Assembly: GCA_964619815.1 (NCBI GenBank)
Contig: CAZUGK010000002.1
Span: forward strand, 1 to 64,000
Direction: 5' to 3'
Length of the DNA: 64,000 nucleotides
Source of the DNA: BRH-c25 sp964619815
GTDB lineage: Bacteria; Bacillota; Clostridia; Lutisporales; Lutisporaceae
Below the pieces are notes generated by a model. The model made no database searches. It worked only from the letters and a program-made list of their open reading frames with translations, and was not told the DNA's origin. The position numbers and the translations under genes are program-made. Each line of letters begins with the position of its first letter. Position 1 is the stretch's first letter. Below are positions 42,926 through 51,945 of the stretch, piece after piece.

Positions 42926-44719
42926 ATGTCCAAATTATTACTGACAATTCAAGATGCAGTACAAGAGGTTTCAGAGGCAATGTGTGCAGCAATAGGAATG
43001 GACTCGGAAATTGTTGATGATGAATTGCGGATTGTAGCTGGAACAGGCAGATATTTTAGGAAAATTGGTCAAATTGAAGAAGAGGGAGATTTTAATTGCG
43101 GAGAAATTTATTCGCTCGTTTTAACAACAGGCAAGGAATATATTATTGAAGATGCTCCCCATGATCCTATTTATTTACCAAGAGAAAAGGAATTAGCGGA
43201 GGTTTGTTGCCCAATTAAGCTTGATGGCGAAATCATCGGCTTAATTGGGTTAGTTGCATTTAATGAAGATCAAAAGAAAGTATTGTTAGAAAAAGCGGAA
43301 AGCTTTTTGGTTTTTACCAGGAGGATGGCCTCTCTTATCGCGAGCAAAGCTTCCGAAGTGAAAATATCAAATGAAATGAAAATTATGTTAGAGTCAATCC
43401 ATGATGGAATTATTTTGGTTAATGAAAATGGGATAATCACCTCATGTAATAAGACGGCAGCAAAATTAATGTCAAAGTCAGAAGATAAGTTGATCGGGAA
43501 TAAATTACAGGACTTTTGGAATGACTCACCTATCATGAATGTTATTCAAACAGGGATAGGATATAAAGACAGGGAAGAGATTTATAATGCTTCTTCTGAA
43601 AACTATAAACATTTTGTTACAACGGTATCTCCAGTTTTTGCTGTAATAGAAAAAAGTCAAGGGATGGGGACAAGTAAATGTACAGGAGCGGTTATTTCCT
43701 TTCGTGATATTGCAGGCGTACGAAAATTGCTCTATAACATGACAGAGAAAAAACAAGATACGTCTATTGATGAAATTTTAGGAAATAGTATACAGATAAA
43801 TGAATTGAAGAAAAAGGTATTAAAGATTGCAAAGGGAAGGTCGACGGTACTCATTACAGGAGAGAGCGGAACCGGAAAGGAAGTATTTGCAAAGGCAATC
43901 CATTTTTCAAGCCCGCGAAAGGACGAGCCGTTTATTACCGTAAATTGCGGAGCAATCCCAGAAAACTTAATGGAAAGTGAGCTTTTTGGTTATGACTCGG
44001 GTGCTTTTACAGGAGCTAACAGAAATGGGAAACCGGGAAAATTTGAGTTGGCCAATGGCGGAACTATATTTTTAGATGAAATTGGAGATCTACCGCTGCA
44101 TCTTCAAGTAAAATTGTTAAGTGTTCTGCAAAGCCAAAAGGTAGAACGAGTTGGCGGCACAAAAGAAATTCCTGTAGATGTAAGAGTGATTGCGGCTACA
44201 AATCAAAATTTGGAAAAGATGGTGACAGAGAAGAGATTTCGTGAAGATTTGTATTTTCGCCTGCATGTAATTCCATTTTATATACCGCCTCTTCGAGAGC
44301 GAAAAGAAGATATTTTGATTTTATCAGAGAATGCGCTGAATCGATATAATGCCCTATTAGGAAAAAGAATCTGCGGATTTTCCCAGGATGCAATCAGTTT
44401 ATTACTTAACTATTCTTGGGATGGGAATGTACGGGAGCTGGAAAATGTGATTGAGTATGCGGTTAATATGGAAGATGGCGATTTCATTACAATAGAAGGT
44501 TTTCCACCTCTGTTGAGAAGCCAGTCTGTAATAAAAGCAGAAATTGATTCTTTGGGGAAGCAATATAAAGAGCTTGATAAGAAGGTCATAGCTGAATGTT
44601 TACGAAAGGGTGGAAAAAGTCTCGAAGAGAAAAGAGAAATTGCAAAGCTTTTAGGGATTAGCCAATCCACTCTTTATCGTAAAATTCGTGAACTAAAATT
44701 AGAAAATAAGGAATTATAA
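42926..44719 (+). CDS. Sigma-54-dependent activator with GAF-like and PAS domains
   Basis: This encodes 597 residues. The N-terminal 150 residues look like a GAF-type sensor (YIIEDAPHDPIYLPREKELAEVCCPI), and a PAS-like domain follows (SIHDGIILVNENGIITSCNKTA). The AAA+ core has Walker A GESGTGKE (312-319), the sigma-54 contact loop GAFTGA (359-364) and FLDEIGDLP. A Fis-type HTH ends it (KLLGISQSTLYRKIREL). Two sigma-54 promoters with matching tandem activator sites flank this region, at 34.1-34.3 and 44.9-45.1 kb, so these are its probable targets. The ligand may be glycine or a related amino acid. Confidence 0.92.
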   Translation: MSKLLLTIQDAVQEVSEAMCAAIGMDSEIVDDELRIVAGTGRYFRKIGQIEEEGDFNCGEIYSLVLTTGKEYIIEDAPHDPIYLPREKELAEVCCPIKLDGEIIGLIGLVAFNEDQKKVLLEKAESFLVFTRRMASLIASKASEVKISNEMKIMLESIHDGIILVNENGIITSCNKTAAKLMSKSEDKLIGNKLQDFWNDSPIMNVIQTGIGYKDREEIYNASSENYKHFVTTVSPVFAVIEKSQGMGTSKCTGAVISFRDIAGVRKLLYNMTEKKQDTSIDEILGNSIQINELKKKVLKIAKGRSTVLITGESGTGKEVFAKAIHFSSPRKDEPFITVNCGAIPENLMESELFGYDSGAFTGANRNGKPGKFELANGGTIFLDEIGDLPLHLQVKLLSVLQSQKVERVGGTKEIPVDVRVIAATNQNLEKMVTEKRFREDLYFRLHVIPFYIPPLRERKEDILILSENALNRYNALLGKRICGFSQDAISLLLNYSWDGNVRELENVIEYAVNMEDGDFITIEGFPPLLRSQSVIKAEIDSLGKQYKELDKKVIAECLRKGGKSLEEKREIAKLLGISQSTLYRKIRELKLENKEL

Positions 44720-44726
44720 AAACAAC

Positions 44727-44764
44727 GAAAGGGTTAAGAGCATTGAAAAGCTCTTAACCCTTTC
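44727..44764 (+). terminator. Strong stem-loop after the activator gene
   Basis: A perfect 15-bp stem, GAAAGGGTTAAGAGC with GCTCTTAACCCTTTC, but no T-run. It may act with the terminator that follows. Confidence 0.55.
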
Positions 44765-44786
44765 GACTATTTCAAAGCTTATATAA

Positions 44787-44834
44787 ACCTCTTGGCTGAT
44801 AAGATAAATATATCAGTCAGGAGGTATTTTTTTA
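44787..44834 (+). terminator. Rho-independent terminator after the activator gene
   Basis: ACCTCTTGGCTGATA pairs with TATCAGTCAGGAGGT (with G-U pairs), followed by TTTTTTT. Confidence 0.8.
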
Positions 44835-44875
44835 TAATAAGTTTTAATTTATATCTTTAGCCTGATGAAATGAAT

Positions 44876-44917
44876 GGCTTTACCATTTTTGGTAAAACCA
44901 TTATCATTTTTGGTAAA
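44876..44917. promoter_or_regulatory. Two 21-bp direct repeats, probable sigma-54 activator sites
   Basis: On the minus strand the units begin TTTACCAAAAATGATAAT and TTTACCAAAAATGGTAAA and follow one another directly (44897-44917 and 44876-44896). They lie about 172 bases before the -24 box at 45069, and match the sites at 34266-34307 in sequence, spacing and orientation relative to the promoter. Confidence 0.75.
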
Positions 44918-45066
44918 TTACAGGATAGGCATAATACCAATGTCTTTGAGCCTTTTTATCAATATGATTAAAAAATCAGCCCTCTATGTTTACTGCGAAA
45001 GATAAATTATAACGGAATAGAAAAGTCAAAAAAGCTCGAAAATGGGTGTCCGGGGCTTTTTTAATA

Positions 45067-45083
45067 TTGGCATAAGATTTGCT
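45067..45083 (+). promoter_or_regulatory. Sigma-54 promoter of the GcvP-paralog operon
   Basis: TTGGCATAAGATTTGCT, with GG and GC separated by 10 bases. The first gene starts about 50 bases downstream. Confidence 0.85.
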
Positions 45084-45134
45084 GTATATTTGCTATTATA
45101 CATACGAAATGAATTTTAACGGAAAAGGAGAAAA

Positions 45135-45911
45135 ATGAAAATGAAGGAAATGCAAGGAAAAGTAATCGTTATTACCGGCGGTGCGAGTGGCATGGGACGT
45201 ACTGCTGCCAAGAAGTTCCTGGATAACGGAGGCACTGTATATTTAGCGGATATCAATGAAACAAGATTAAAATCTGTCGTTGAAGGTTTAAGCCAATATG
45301 GAACTGTAAAGCCTATCGTTGCTGATGTTACAAAAGTTGCAGATTGTGAAAACGCAATTAATACGATTGTAAAAGATGCTGGAAGACTGGATGTTTTAGT
45401 TAATTCTGCTGGTGTATTTAAAGAAGGACCAACAGAAACAAACACAGAAGAAATGTGGAATTATATGATGAATGTCAATTCAAAAGGAACATTTTTTATG
45501 TGCAGTCGTGCAATACCTGAGTTAGCAAAAACAAAGGGTGTTATTGTAAATGTTAACTCCGATGCAGGCGTTGGTGGAAATCCTGGAAATTGTATTTACA
45601 ATGCTTCAAAGGGTGCCGTATCTCTTATCACGAAATCTTTAGCATTAGAGCTGGCTCCACAAGAAATAACCGTTAATTCAATTTGCCCATGTGATGTAAA
45701 TACAGAAATGTTACAGGGACAAATGAGAGATTCCGGAATTGGACAGGCATATATTGATGGACTAGTAAGCAGATATCCTGCAGGAGACAAAGCACGTGTT
45801 ATTGAGCCTGAAGAAGTCGTAGAGGTTATATATTTCCTGGCGACTAATAAGTGTCCGGCACTGACAGGACAACTTATTTCATTAGATTGGGCTTTAAACT
45901 CAGGATATTAA
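45135..45911 (+). CDS. SDR-family oxidoreductase, first gene of the sigma-54 operon
   Basis: This 258-residue classical SDR has VITGGASGMGRTAA, an acidic residue after beta-2 (YLADINE) suggesting NAD use, LVNSAGVF in place of NNAG, Ser in VNSDAG and catalytic YNASKGA. AAAAGGAG precedes the ATG. It sits 50 bases after a sigma-54 promoter and directly before paralogs of the glycine decarboxylase subunits, so its substrate is probably an amino acid derivative, a hydroxy acid or an aldehyde made by them. No described pathway with this gene set comes to mind. Confidence 0.85.
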   Translation: MKMKEMQGKVIVITGGASGMGRTAAKKFLDNGGTVYLADINETRLKSVVEGLSQYGTVKPIVADVTKVADCENAINTIVKDAGRLDVLVNSAGVFKEGPTETNTEEMWNYMMNVNSKGTFFMCSRAIPELAKTKGVIVNVNSDAGVGGNPGNCIYNASKGAVSLITKSLALELAPQEITVNSICPCDVNTEMLQGQMRDSGIGQAYIDGLVSRYPAGDKARVIEPEEVVEVIYFLATNKCPALTGQLISLDWALNSGY

Positions 45912-45972
45912 AAATAAATTTAATCTAATCACCCTAAAAGGGGTATTGGAAAAATTTGAAAGGAGAACCACA

Positions 45973-47370
45973 ATGGATAAAAATAAAATTGTATATCCAT
46001 ACATACCTAATACTGCGCCAGAAGTAAAAGCAGATCTCATGAAGCAAGTCAATGCAGCCAGTGAGAGGGAAATCTTCGAAGTTATCCCAGATCGTTTATT
46101 ATACAATGATTTTAAATTACCAGAACCAATACTTGATGAGTATTCCATAAAGAGACATACACAAGAAATTCTTTCTAAGAATGCTAATCTTAGCACTCAT
46201 CTTATATTTTTAGGAGCTGGATGCGCACCTCACTATGTGCCTGCTGTAGTTGACGAAATTCTAAGCAGGGGTGAGTTTTATACTTGTTACACAAGCGTAA
46301 TGGGAGACCAAGGCAGAGGCCAAATGCAATTTGAATATCAAAGTCAGATGGCTGAATTGCTTGATATGGATGTTATTACATTTCCTCAATATGATGGCGG
46401 AAGCTCAGCAGGGCACGCTTTCAGAATTGCTAGACGTCTTACAGGCCGTAAAAAAGTAATTATCCCCAAAAGCATGAGCCGATTTATTTACAATATTGCT
46501 TATAACTATGTAAACAAAATTGATGGTGCTTATATTGAATTTGTTCCTGTTGATTATGATCAAGAAACGGGTTTAATGGATTTAGCTGATTTAAAAGCAA
46601 AATTAAATGATGAAATTGCGGCGGTATTTATTGAAAATCCAACATTCTTTGGTATTGTTGAAACGCAGGCAAAAGAAATTGGAGAAATGGCTAAAGCAGC
46701 AGGTGCAGAATTTATTGTTTATGGTGATCCTATTTCTCTGGGAGTAATAGAAGCGCCGGGTTCCTATGGTGCTACAATTGCATGTGGAGATATCCATTCG
46801 ATTGGTATTCATATGTTTGCCGGTGCCGGTGTCGGCGGTTATGTTATGGTTAAAGATGACCATAAATATGCTGTTCAATTAAAGGATATGATGTATGCAG
46901 CATCACCAACCAGTGTTGAAGATGAAATTGGTTTTAGTTTTGAAGCATCTTTTGACCGTACTTCTTATGAAATTCGTGAAAAAGCAGTCGAGTTTACCGG
47001 AACTGGTGCCGGCTTATGGACTGCTACAGCAGGCGTATACCTTGCAGTAATGGGTCCAAAAGGCATGGAAGAAGTTGGCCAGTCCATTATGCAAAAATCT
47101 CAATATGCTGCTAAAAAAATAGCAGAACTTCCAAATGTTAAAATTAGATTTACAGGACCATTCTTTAAAGAATTTGTTGTTGATTTTTCTAAAACAGGAA
47201 AAACCGTACAACAAATTAATGATGAACTGCTAAAGAAAAATATTATAGGGGGTTATGACCTCTCAAAATGCTACAGTGAATTAGATCAGAACATGTTAGT
47301 TTGCGTAACTGAAATTCATACTAAGGCTGATATTGATAGTTTTGTGAGTGATCTAAAGGCAGTTATTTAA
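45973..47370 (+). CDS. Divergent paralog of glycine dehydrogenase subunit 1 (GcvPA-like)
   Basis: ATG 45973, with AAAGGAGA before it, gives about 465 residues. The order of segments follows GcvPA, but active-region blocks differ from the canonical copy at 61724. FRGAGAYNHYIP becomes FLGAGCAPHYVP, YTPYQAEISQG becomes YTSVMGDQGRG, and NASVYDGATAASEA becomes TFPQYDGGSSAGHA. The C-terminus keeps the NIIGGYDLS-type motif (canonical ILGGYPLA). With the gene product encoded next it should form a GcvP-like PLP enzyme. The changes argue for another substrate or partner. No gcvT or gcvH is in this operon. Confidence 0.85.
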   Translation: MDKNKIVYPYIPNTAPEVKADLMKQVNAASEREIFEVIPDRLLYNDFKLPEPILDEYSIKRHTQEILSKNANLSTHLIFLGAGCAPHYVPAVVDEILSRGEFYTCYTSVMGDQGRGQMQFEYQSQMAELLDMDVITFPQYDGGSSAGHAFRIARRLTGRKKVIIPKSMSRFIYNIAYNYVNKIDGAYIEFVPVDYDQETGLMDLADLKAKLNDEIAAVFIENPTFFGIVETQAKEIGEMAKAAGAEFIVYGDPISLGVIEAPGSYGATIACGDIHSIGIHMFAGAGVGGYVMVKDDHKYAVQLKDMMYAASPTSVEDEIGFSFEASFDRTSYEIREKAVEFTGTGAGLWTATAGVYLAVMGPKGMEEVGQSIMQKSQYAAKKIAELPNVKIRFTGPFFKEFVVDFSKTGKTVQQINDELLKKNIIGGYDLSKCYSELDQNMLVCVTEIHTKADIDSFVSDLKAVI

Positions 47371-47396
47371 ATAATAGAGAAAGGAGCTGAACGTAA

Positions 47397-48956
47397 TTGA
47401 AAGAAATTAAAATTAGAGAATTTCATCAAGCGCGCTGGAATGAGCCGATTATTTTGGAAATGAGTACACCTGGTGAAAGAGGAGTTCTGATTACAAAAGC
47501 AGAAAAAGAAATAGAGACAGAGGTCGGTGATGGTGTTTCTAAATTAGGAAAAATTAGAAGAAAGAGCAAACTTGGATTACCTGAAGTAAATCAACCTTTA
47601 GTAACAAGACATTATATTCGCTTGTCTCAAGAAAACATGGGATCAGACAATACACTTGGAATATCACAGGGGACATGTACCTTAAAGTACAACCCTAAAG
47701 TACAGGAGCATATGGTTTCTCATCCAGGTCTCATGGATGTTCATCCGCTTCAACCGGATGGTACAATGCAGGGCATTTTAGAAATTTATTATAAAGCCGA
47801 GCAAATCATGAAAGAAATTGCTGGTATGGATCGGTTTTCATTTTTACCTGTTGCAGGTGGACATGCTATTTATACCAATGCTCAAATTGTTAAGAAATAT
47901 CATGAGTCCAAAGGAAATACTCATAAAACAGAAGTTATTACAACGTTGCATTCGCATCCGGTAGATGCGTCAGCATCAGGAACACTCGGATATAACATTA
48001 TTACATTAATGCCGGACCCTGTAACAGGCTTGCCTAATTGGGATGAATACAAAGCAGCATTAAGTGATAAGACAGCGGCTATTTTTATAACAAATCCTGA
48101 AGATACTGGAATTTTCAACGATAGAATTGATGAGTTTACAAAAGCTGCTCATGATGTCGGGGCCTTGTGCGTTTGTGACCAAGCCAATGCGAATGCATTG
48201 ATTGGTGTGGCAAGAGTAGGAGAAGCAGGCTTTGACTTAATGCACTTTAATCTGCATAAAACATTTGCATCACCTCATGGCGCAGATGGACCAGGATGTG
48301 GAGCGATCGGCTGCGTTGCAGAATTAGCACAATTCTTACCAAAGCCAACCGTTGAATTTGATGGCAGCAAATATTCTCTAAATTATGATAATGATCAAAG
48401 TATTGGATACGTAAAACAATTTTTAGGCAATGCAACAGCTGTTCTCAGAGCTTATATGTGGTGTATGCAGCTTGGAGCAGAAGGTATAAGACAGGTTGCG
48501 GTTATATCAGTATTAAATAATCAATATATGACAAAACAGATTTTAGAGAAGGTACCTGGTACATCATTGCATTACGACAGCGGTGCTCGCCGAATGGAAC
48601 AAACTCGTTTGTCATTTGATAAGCTACTTGAGATGACAGGGCTTGGAATTAACGAAGTTAATGCAAGACTGGTGGATTACGGTATGTCAGAACTTTGGAT
48701 GTCACATCATCCGTTCACTGTACCTGAGCCATTTACACCAGAACCATGTGAATCATATAACAAGGATGACATTGACTATTATGTAGAAGTATTGAGAGAA
48801 ATTGCAATCGAGTGCATTGAAAATCCTGAGATGGTTAAGGCTGCACCTCATAAAGCTTCAAGACATATGCCAAATAAGATTCCTCATGAATCTTCAGAAG
48901 AGGATTTCAAAACATTGGCAACGACTTGGAGAGCTTATGTAAAGCGTTTCAAATAA
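47397..48956 (+). CDS. Divergent paralog of glycine dehydrogenase subunit 2 (GcvPB-like, PLP-binding)
   Basis: This encodes 519 residues starting from TTG after AAGGAGCTGA. The PLP Lys is K288 in HFNLHKTFASPHGADGPG (canonical HLNLHKTFSTPHGGGGPG). SQGTCTLKYNPK matches canonical LGSCTMKYNPK. The canonical substrate-region block DSAHGTNPASAAMAG is replaced by LHSHPVDASASGTLGYN. Aminotransferase-fold catalysis with PLP is therefore kept, while the pocket has changed. It is longer than canonical GcvPB, which is near 485. It is encoded 26 bases after its partner, so the pair is co-expressed. Confidence 0.85.
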   Translation: MKEIKIREFHQARWNEPIILEMSTPGERGVLITKAEKEIETEVGDGVSKLGKIRRKSKLGLPEVNQPLVTRHYIRLSQENMGSDNTLGISQGTCTLKYNPKVQEHMVSHPGLMDVHPLQPDGTMQGILEIYYKAEQIMKEIAGMDRFSFLPVAGGHAIYTNAQIVKKYHESKGNTHKTEVITTLHSHPVDASASGTLGYNIITLMPDPVTGLPNWDEYKAALSDKTAAIFITNPEDTGIFNDRIDEFTKAAHDVGALCVCDQANANALIGVARVGEAGFDLMHFNLHKTFASPHGADGPGCGAIGCVAELAQFLPKPTVEFDGSKYSLNYDNDQSIGYVKQFLGNATAVLRAYMWCMQLGAEGIRQVAVISVLNNQYMTKQILEKVPGTSLHYDSGARRMEQTRLSFDKLLEMTGLGINEVNARLVDYGMSELWMSHHPFTVPEPFTPEPCESYNKDDIDYYVEVLREIAIECIENPEMVKAAPHKASRHMPNKIPHESSEEDFKTLATTWRAYVKRFK

Positions 48957-49010
48957 GAACTTAAAATCATAAATGATTTTCGCTAGTTAACTACAGATGG
49001 GGTGATACAG

Positions 49011-50129
49011 ATGAAGAAGCTAGGAGTTATTGTAAATCCTATAGCCGGTATGGGAGGACGTGTAGGACTTAAAGGCAGCGACGGAGAGGAAATTTTAAGA
49101 AAAGCAATCGAGCTTGGAGCAAAACCAGAGTCTCCAAATAGAGCAACAGAAGCCTTGAAAATAATCAGCCAGATTAAGGATCAAATCGAAGCCATTACAT
49201 ATCCGAAAGAAATGGGAGAATATGAACTCGTAAAAGCAGGGTTTACCCCAAAGGTGATCGGCAATGCCAATAGCGAAAAAACAACTCCACAAGATACTAT
49301 CATGGCTTCAAAAGCCATGATAGAGGAGGGGGTTGATCTCCTGATCTTTGCTGGAGGAGATGGTACCGCAAGGAATATCTATAGTGTTGTACAGGACTCG
49401 TTAGTAACACTGGGAATTCCTGCCGGTGTTAAAATTCACTCAGGTGTATTTGCTATTAATCCGATTAGTGCAGGAACTGCCGCCCTACAGTATCTTCAGA
49501 ATAATAAGCCTCAGATCAAAGAAGCTGAGGTTATGGACTTAGATGAAGATGAGTATCGAAACGGAAGGGTTAGCGCAAGACTTTTCGGATTCATGAAAAT
49601 ACCGCATAATGAGCATTTTGTTCAGAATGTAAAAGCAAGAAGTAAAACGGAGGATGCATCCTTAGATAGCATTGGTTCCGACATCATTGAAAACATGGAA
49701 GATGATGTCTACTACATTATCGGACCGGGAACAACAACCAGAAGAATTATGGAAATGCTTGATTTAAAGAACACTTTAATTGGTGTAGATATCATTAGAA
49801 ATAAAAAATTAGTTGCTAATGATGTTACTGAAACTGATTTATGGAATATTGTTAATGGAAATAAAGCAAGAATTATTGTCACGATCATAGGCGGACAGGG
49901 ACATTTGCTTGGAAGGGGCAATCAGCAAATTAGCCCGAGAGTGATTCGAAGCGTAGGAAATGATGGCATTACCATTGTGGCTACAAAAGAAAAATTACTT
50001 TCTATTAAGGATAGAGTTCTTCTTGTTGATACCGGAGATATTGATTTGGATTCAGAATTAACAGGCTTTAAAAAAGTAATAGTTGGCTTTAAAGAGATGA
50101 CGATATGCAAGGTCGATACCCATCGTTAA
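49011..50129 (+). CDS. ATP-NAD-kinase-fold protein (AcoX-like)
   Basis: ATG 49011 after GGGGTGAT gives 372 residues. KKLGVIVNPIAGMGGRVGLKGSDG, LLIFAGGDGTARNIYSVV (the GGDGT motif of NAD kinases) and SGVFAINPISAGTAAL are family features. It is longer than housekeeping NAD kinase (about 280) and closer to AcoX-type proteins, which are encoded in catabolic operons with no proven role. It may phosphorylate a nucleotide cofactor or a small molecule made in this pathway. Confidence 0.82.
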   Translation: MKKLGVIVNPIAGMGGRVGLKGSDGEEILRKAIELGAKPESPNRATEALKIISQIKDQIEAITYPKEMGEYELVKAGFTPKVIGNANSEKTTPQDTIMASKAMIEEGVDLLIFAGGDGTARNIYSVVQDSLVTLGIPAGVKIHSGVFAINPISAGTAALQYLQNNKPQIKEAEVMDLDEDEYRNGRVSARLFGFMKIPHNEHFVQNVKARSKTEDASLDSIGSDIIENMEDDVYYIIGPGTTTRRIMEMLDLKNTLIGVDIIRNKKLVANDVTETDLWNIVNGNKARIIVTIIGGQGHLLGRGNQQISPRVIRSVGNDGITIVATKEKLLSIKDRVLLVDTGDIDLDSELTGFKKVIVGFKEMTICKVDTHR

Positions 50130-50170
50130 TGATCAATTTTTAATAATAGAAGTGAAGGAGTTTTTAAAAA

Positions 50171-51730
50171 ATGGAGTATGGTTTAATATCCGTGATACCT
50201 CCAATTATTGCTATCGCATGCGCGATGATAACAAAGGATGTTCTATTGTCTTTATTTATTGGAGTATCTTTTGGAGTAATGGCTTTAGCAAGTTGGAATC
50301 CAATGGCTGCTTTAATGCAGATGTTTAGCCTGATCGGTACCGTTTTAAGTAATGCGGACAATGTCGGAGTGATATTGATCGTGGTACTTTTAGGCGCTTT
50401 AATCGGACTGCTGCAAAAATCAGGCGGATCTGCTGCTTTTGCCGAGTGGATGGGAACAAGAATTAAGAATAGAGCTGCTGCCCAAATGGTATGTTGGCTT
50501 ATGGGACTTATCATCTTTTTTGACGATTTCTTTAATGCTTTAGCGATTGGCGCCATTATGCGTCCGGTTACAGATAAACTTAAAATATCCCGTGAAAAAT
50601 TATCTTACATATTAGACTCTACTGCTGGTCCTGTTTGCATTATCGCACCGGTTTCCAGCTGGGTGGCTTTTGTTTCCTCATTAATTGCAGGAGGATTGAC
50701 TGCGGAGGCCCTTACAGATAAACCTTTCAGCATTTTCATTCAAACAATTCCTTATAATTTTTATGCTTGGGCTGCCATTCTGATCGTTCCTGTCATTATT
50801 CTGACAAAGAAAGAATATGGACCTATGGTCAAAGCAGAAAAGCGCTCTTATACAACGGGTAAGACCTTTGATGATTCAAAAGGCGGTTCGTCAATTGATG
50901 ACTTCAAAGATATGGTTTGCTCTGAAAAAGGTAAGGTCATGGATATGATCCTGCCAATTGCCGTCATGTTTATTACTTCTTTTTATTTCATGCTGTATAC
51001 AGGCGGTTACTTTGATGGCGGTATGAGTATTGCAGAAGCGTTCTTTGATACGGATGCGGTAGGCGCTTTGACTTACGGGATATTCCTTGCTGCTCTGACT
51101 GCAGTTATCCTTTATAAAATCCGCCGTACCGTTTCAATTGCAGAGTCGGTAGAAGCCATGGTGATGGGTATGAGATCTATGTTTTTCGCCCTGTGCTTCA
51201 TGACGTTAGCATGGGGCATCGGAGAAATCTGCGGACAGTTAGATACGGCAGGATATTTAGTCAGCTTACTGGGAGATAACATTTCAGGAGCCTATATTCC
51301 TGTTCTGGTATACTTGATTGCAGCTCTTACTGCGTTCTGTACAGGTTCTTCTTGGGGAACATATGCTATTATGGTGCCGATAACGATATCCTTAGCCGTT
51401 GCAGTCGATGCTAATTTAGCATTATCCATTGCCGCGGTATTAGGAGGCGGAGTATTTGGGGATCACTGTTCACCGCTGGCCGATACAACCATTCTATCTG
51501 CTGCAGGTGCAGGTGTCGATTTAATGGATCATTTCAAAACACAGCTGCCATATGGACTGACCGCATTCGCAAGTGCTACCGTTGGATTCTTTTTAGCTGG
51601 ATTTATGGAAAATCCGCTTATACCACTTGCCGCAACCATCGCGATCTTTATTGCTTTAGTCTTTATTCTTAATAAAGTTTTATGCTCAAAAGAGGATGCA
51701 AAGGCACTAGTGGATGAAGCAGCAATATAA
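50171..51730 (+). CDS. NhaC-family transporter, last gene of the sigma-54 operon
   Basis: This 519-residue membrane protein is a clear paralog of the minus-strand protein encoded at 31997: FDDFFNALAIGAIMRPVTD, APVSSWVAFV, a TGSSWGTYAIMVPIT helix and GGGVFGDHCSPLADTTILSA. GAAGGAG precedes the ATG. Two members of one transporter family under the same type of sigma-54 control suggest import of the amino acid or export of a product with Na+ or H+ exchange. Confidence 0.87.
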   Translation: MEYGLISVIPPIIAIACAMITKDVLLSLFIGVSFGVMALASWNPMAALMQMFSLIGTVLSNADNVGVILIVVLLGALIGLLQKSGGSAAFAEWMGTRIKNRAAAQMVCWLMGLIIFFDDFFNALAIGAIMRPVTDKLKISREKLSYILDSTAGPVCIIAPVSSWVAFVSSLIAGGLTAEALTDKPFSIFIQTIPYNFYAWAAILIVPVIILTKKEYGPMVKAEKRSYTTGKTFDDSKGGSSIDDFKDMVCSEKGKVMDMILPIAVMFITSFYFMLYTGGYFDGGMSIAEAFFDTDAVGALTYGIFLAALTAVILYKIRRTVSIAESVEAMVMGMRSMFFALCFMTLAWGIGEICGQLDTAGYLVSLLGDNISGAYIPVLVYLIAALTAFCTGSSWGTYAIMVPITISLAVAVDANLALSIAAVLGGGVFGDHCSPLADTTILSAAGAGVDLMDHFKTQLPYGLTAFASATVGFFLAGFMENPLIPLAATIAIFIALVFILNKVLCSKEDAKALVDEAAI

Positions 51731-51752
51731 GAAGGTTTGAGTCTCCCATAGC

Positions 51753-51804
51753 TCAGGCTGCTGATAAGCCATCTTATTGATGATTTCTTAGCAGCCTGAA
51801 TTTT
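51753..51804 (+). terminator. Hairpin after the second NhaC gene
   Basis: TCAGGCTGCT pairs with AGCAGCCTGA around a 30-base loop, followed by ATTTTAA. A probable terminator separating the operon from selA. Confidence 0.65.
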
Positions 51805-51945
51805 AACGATGTCCTTGACATTGTCAGCCATTTTCATTCAATACATTAGACATGAAAATACGGCTTCTGAAATTTTTATATATTATCAAGCTAACATTGC
51901 TTTTTTGGTGTATAATTAGTCATAAATAGCTCTAGGAGTGATGAG

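Noticed and set aside
45973..48956. Simple call of these two genes as the glycine cleavage P protein
   Set aside because: A canonical pair lies at 61724 onward, and the active-region motifs here are replaced, so a plain gcvPA/gcvPB label would mislead.
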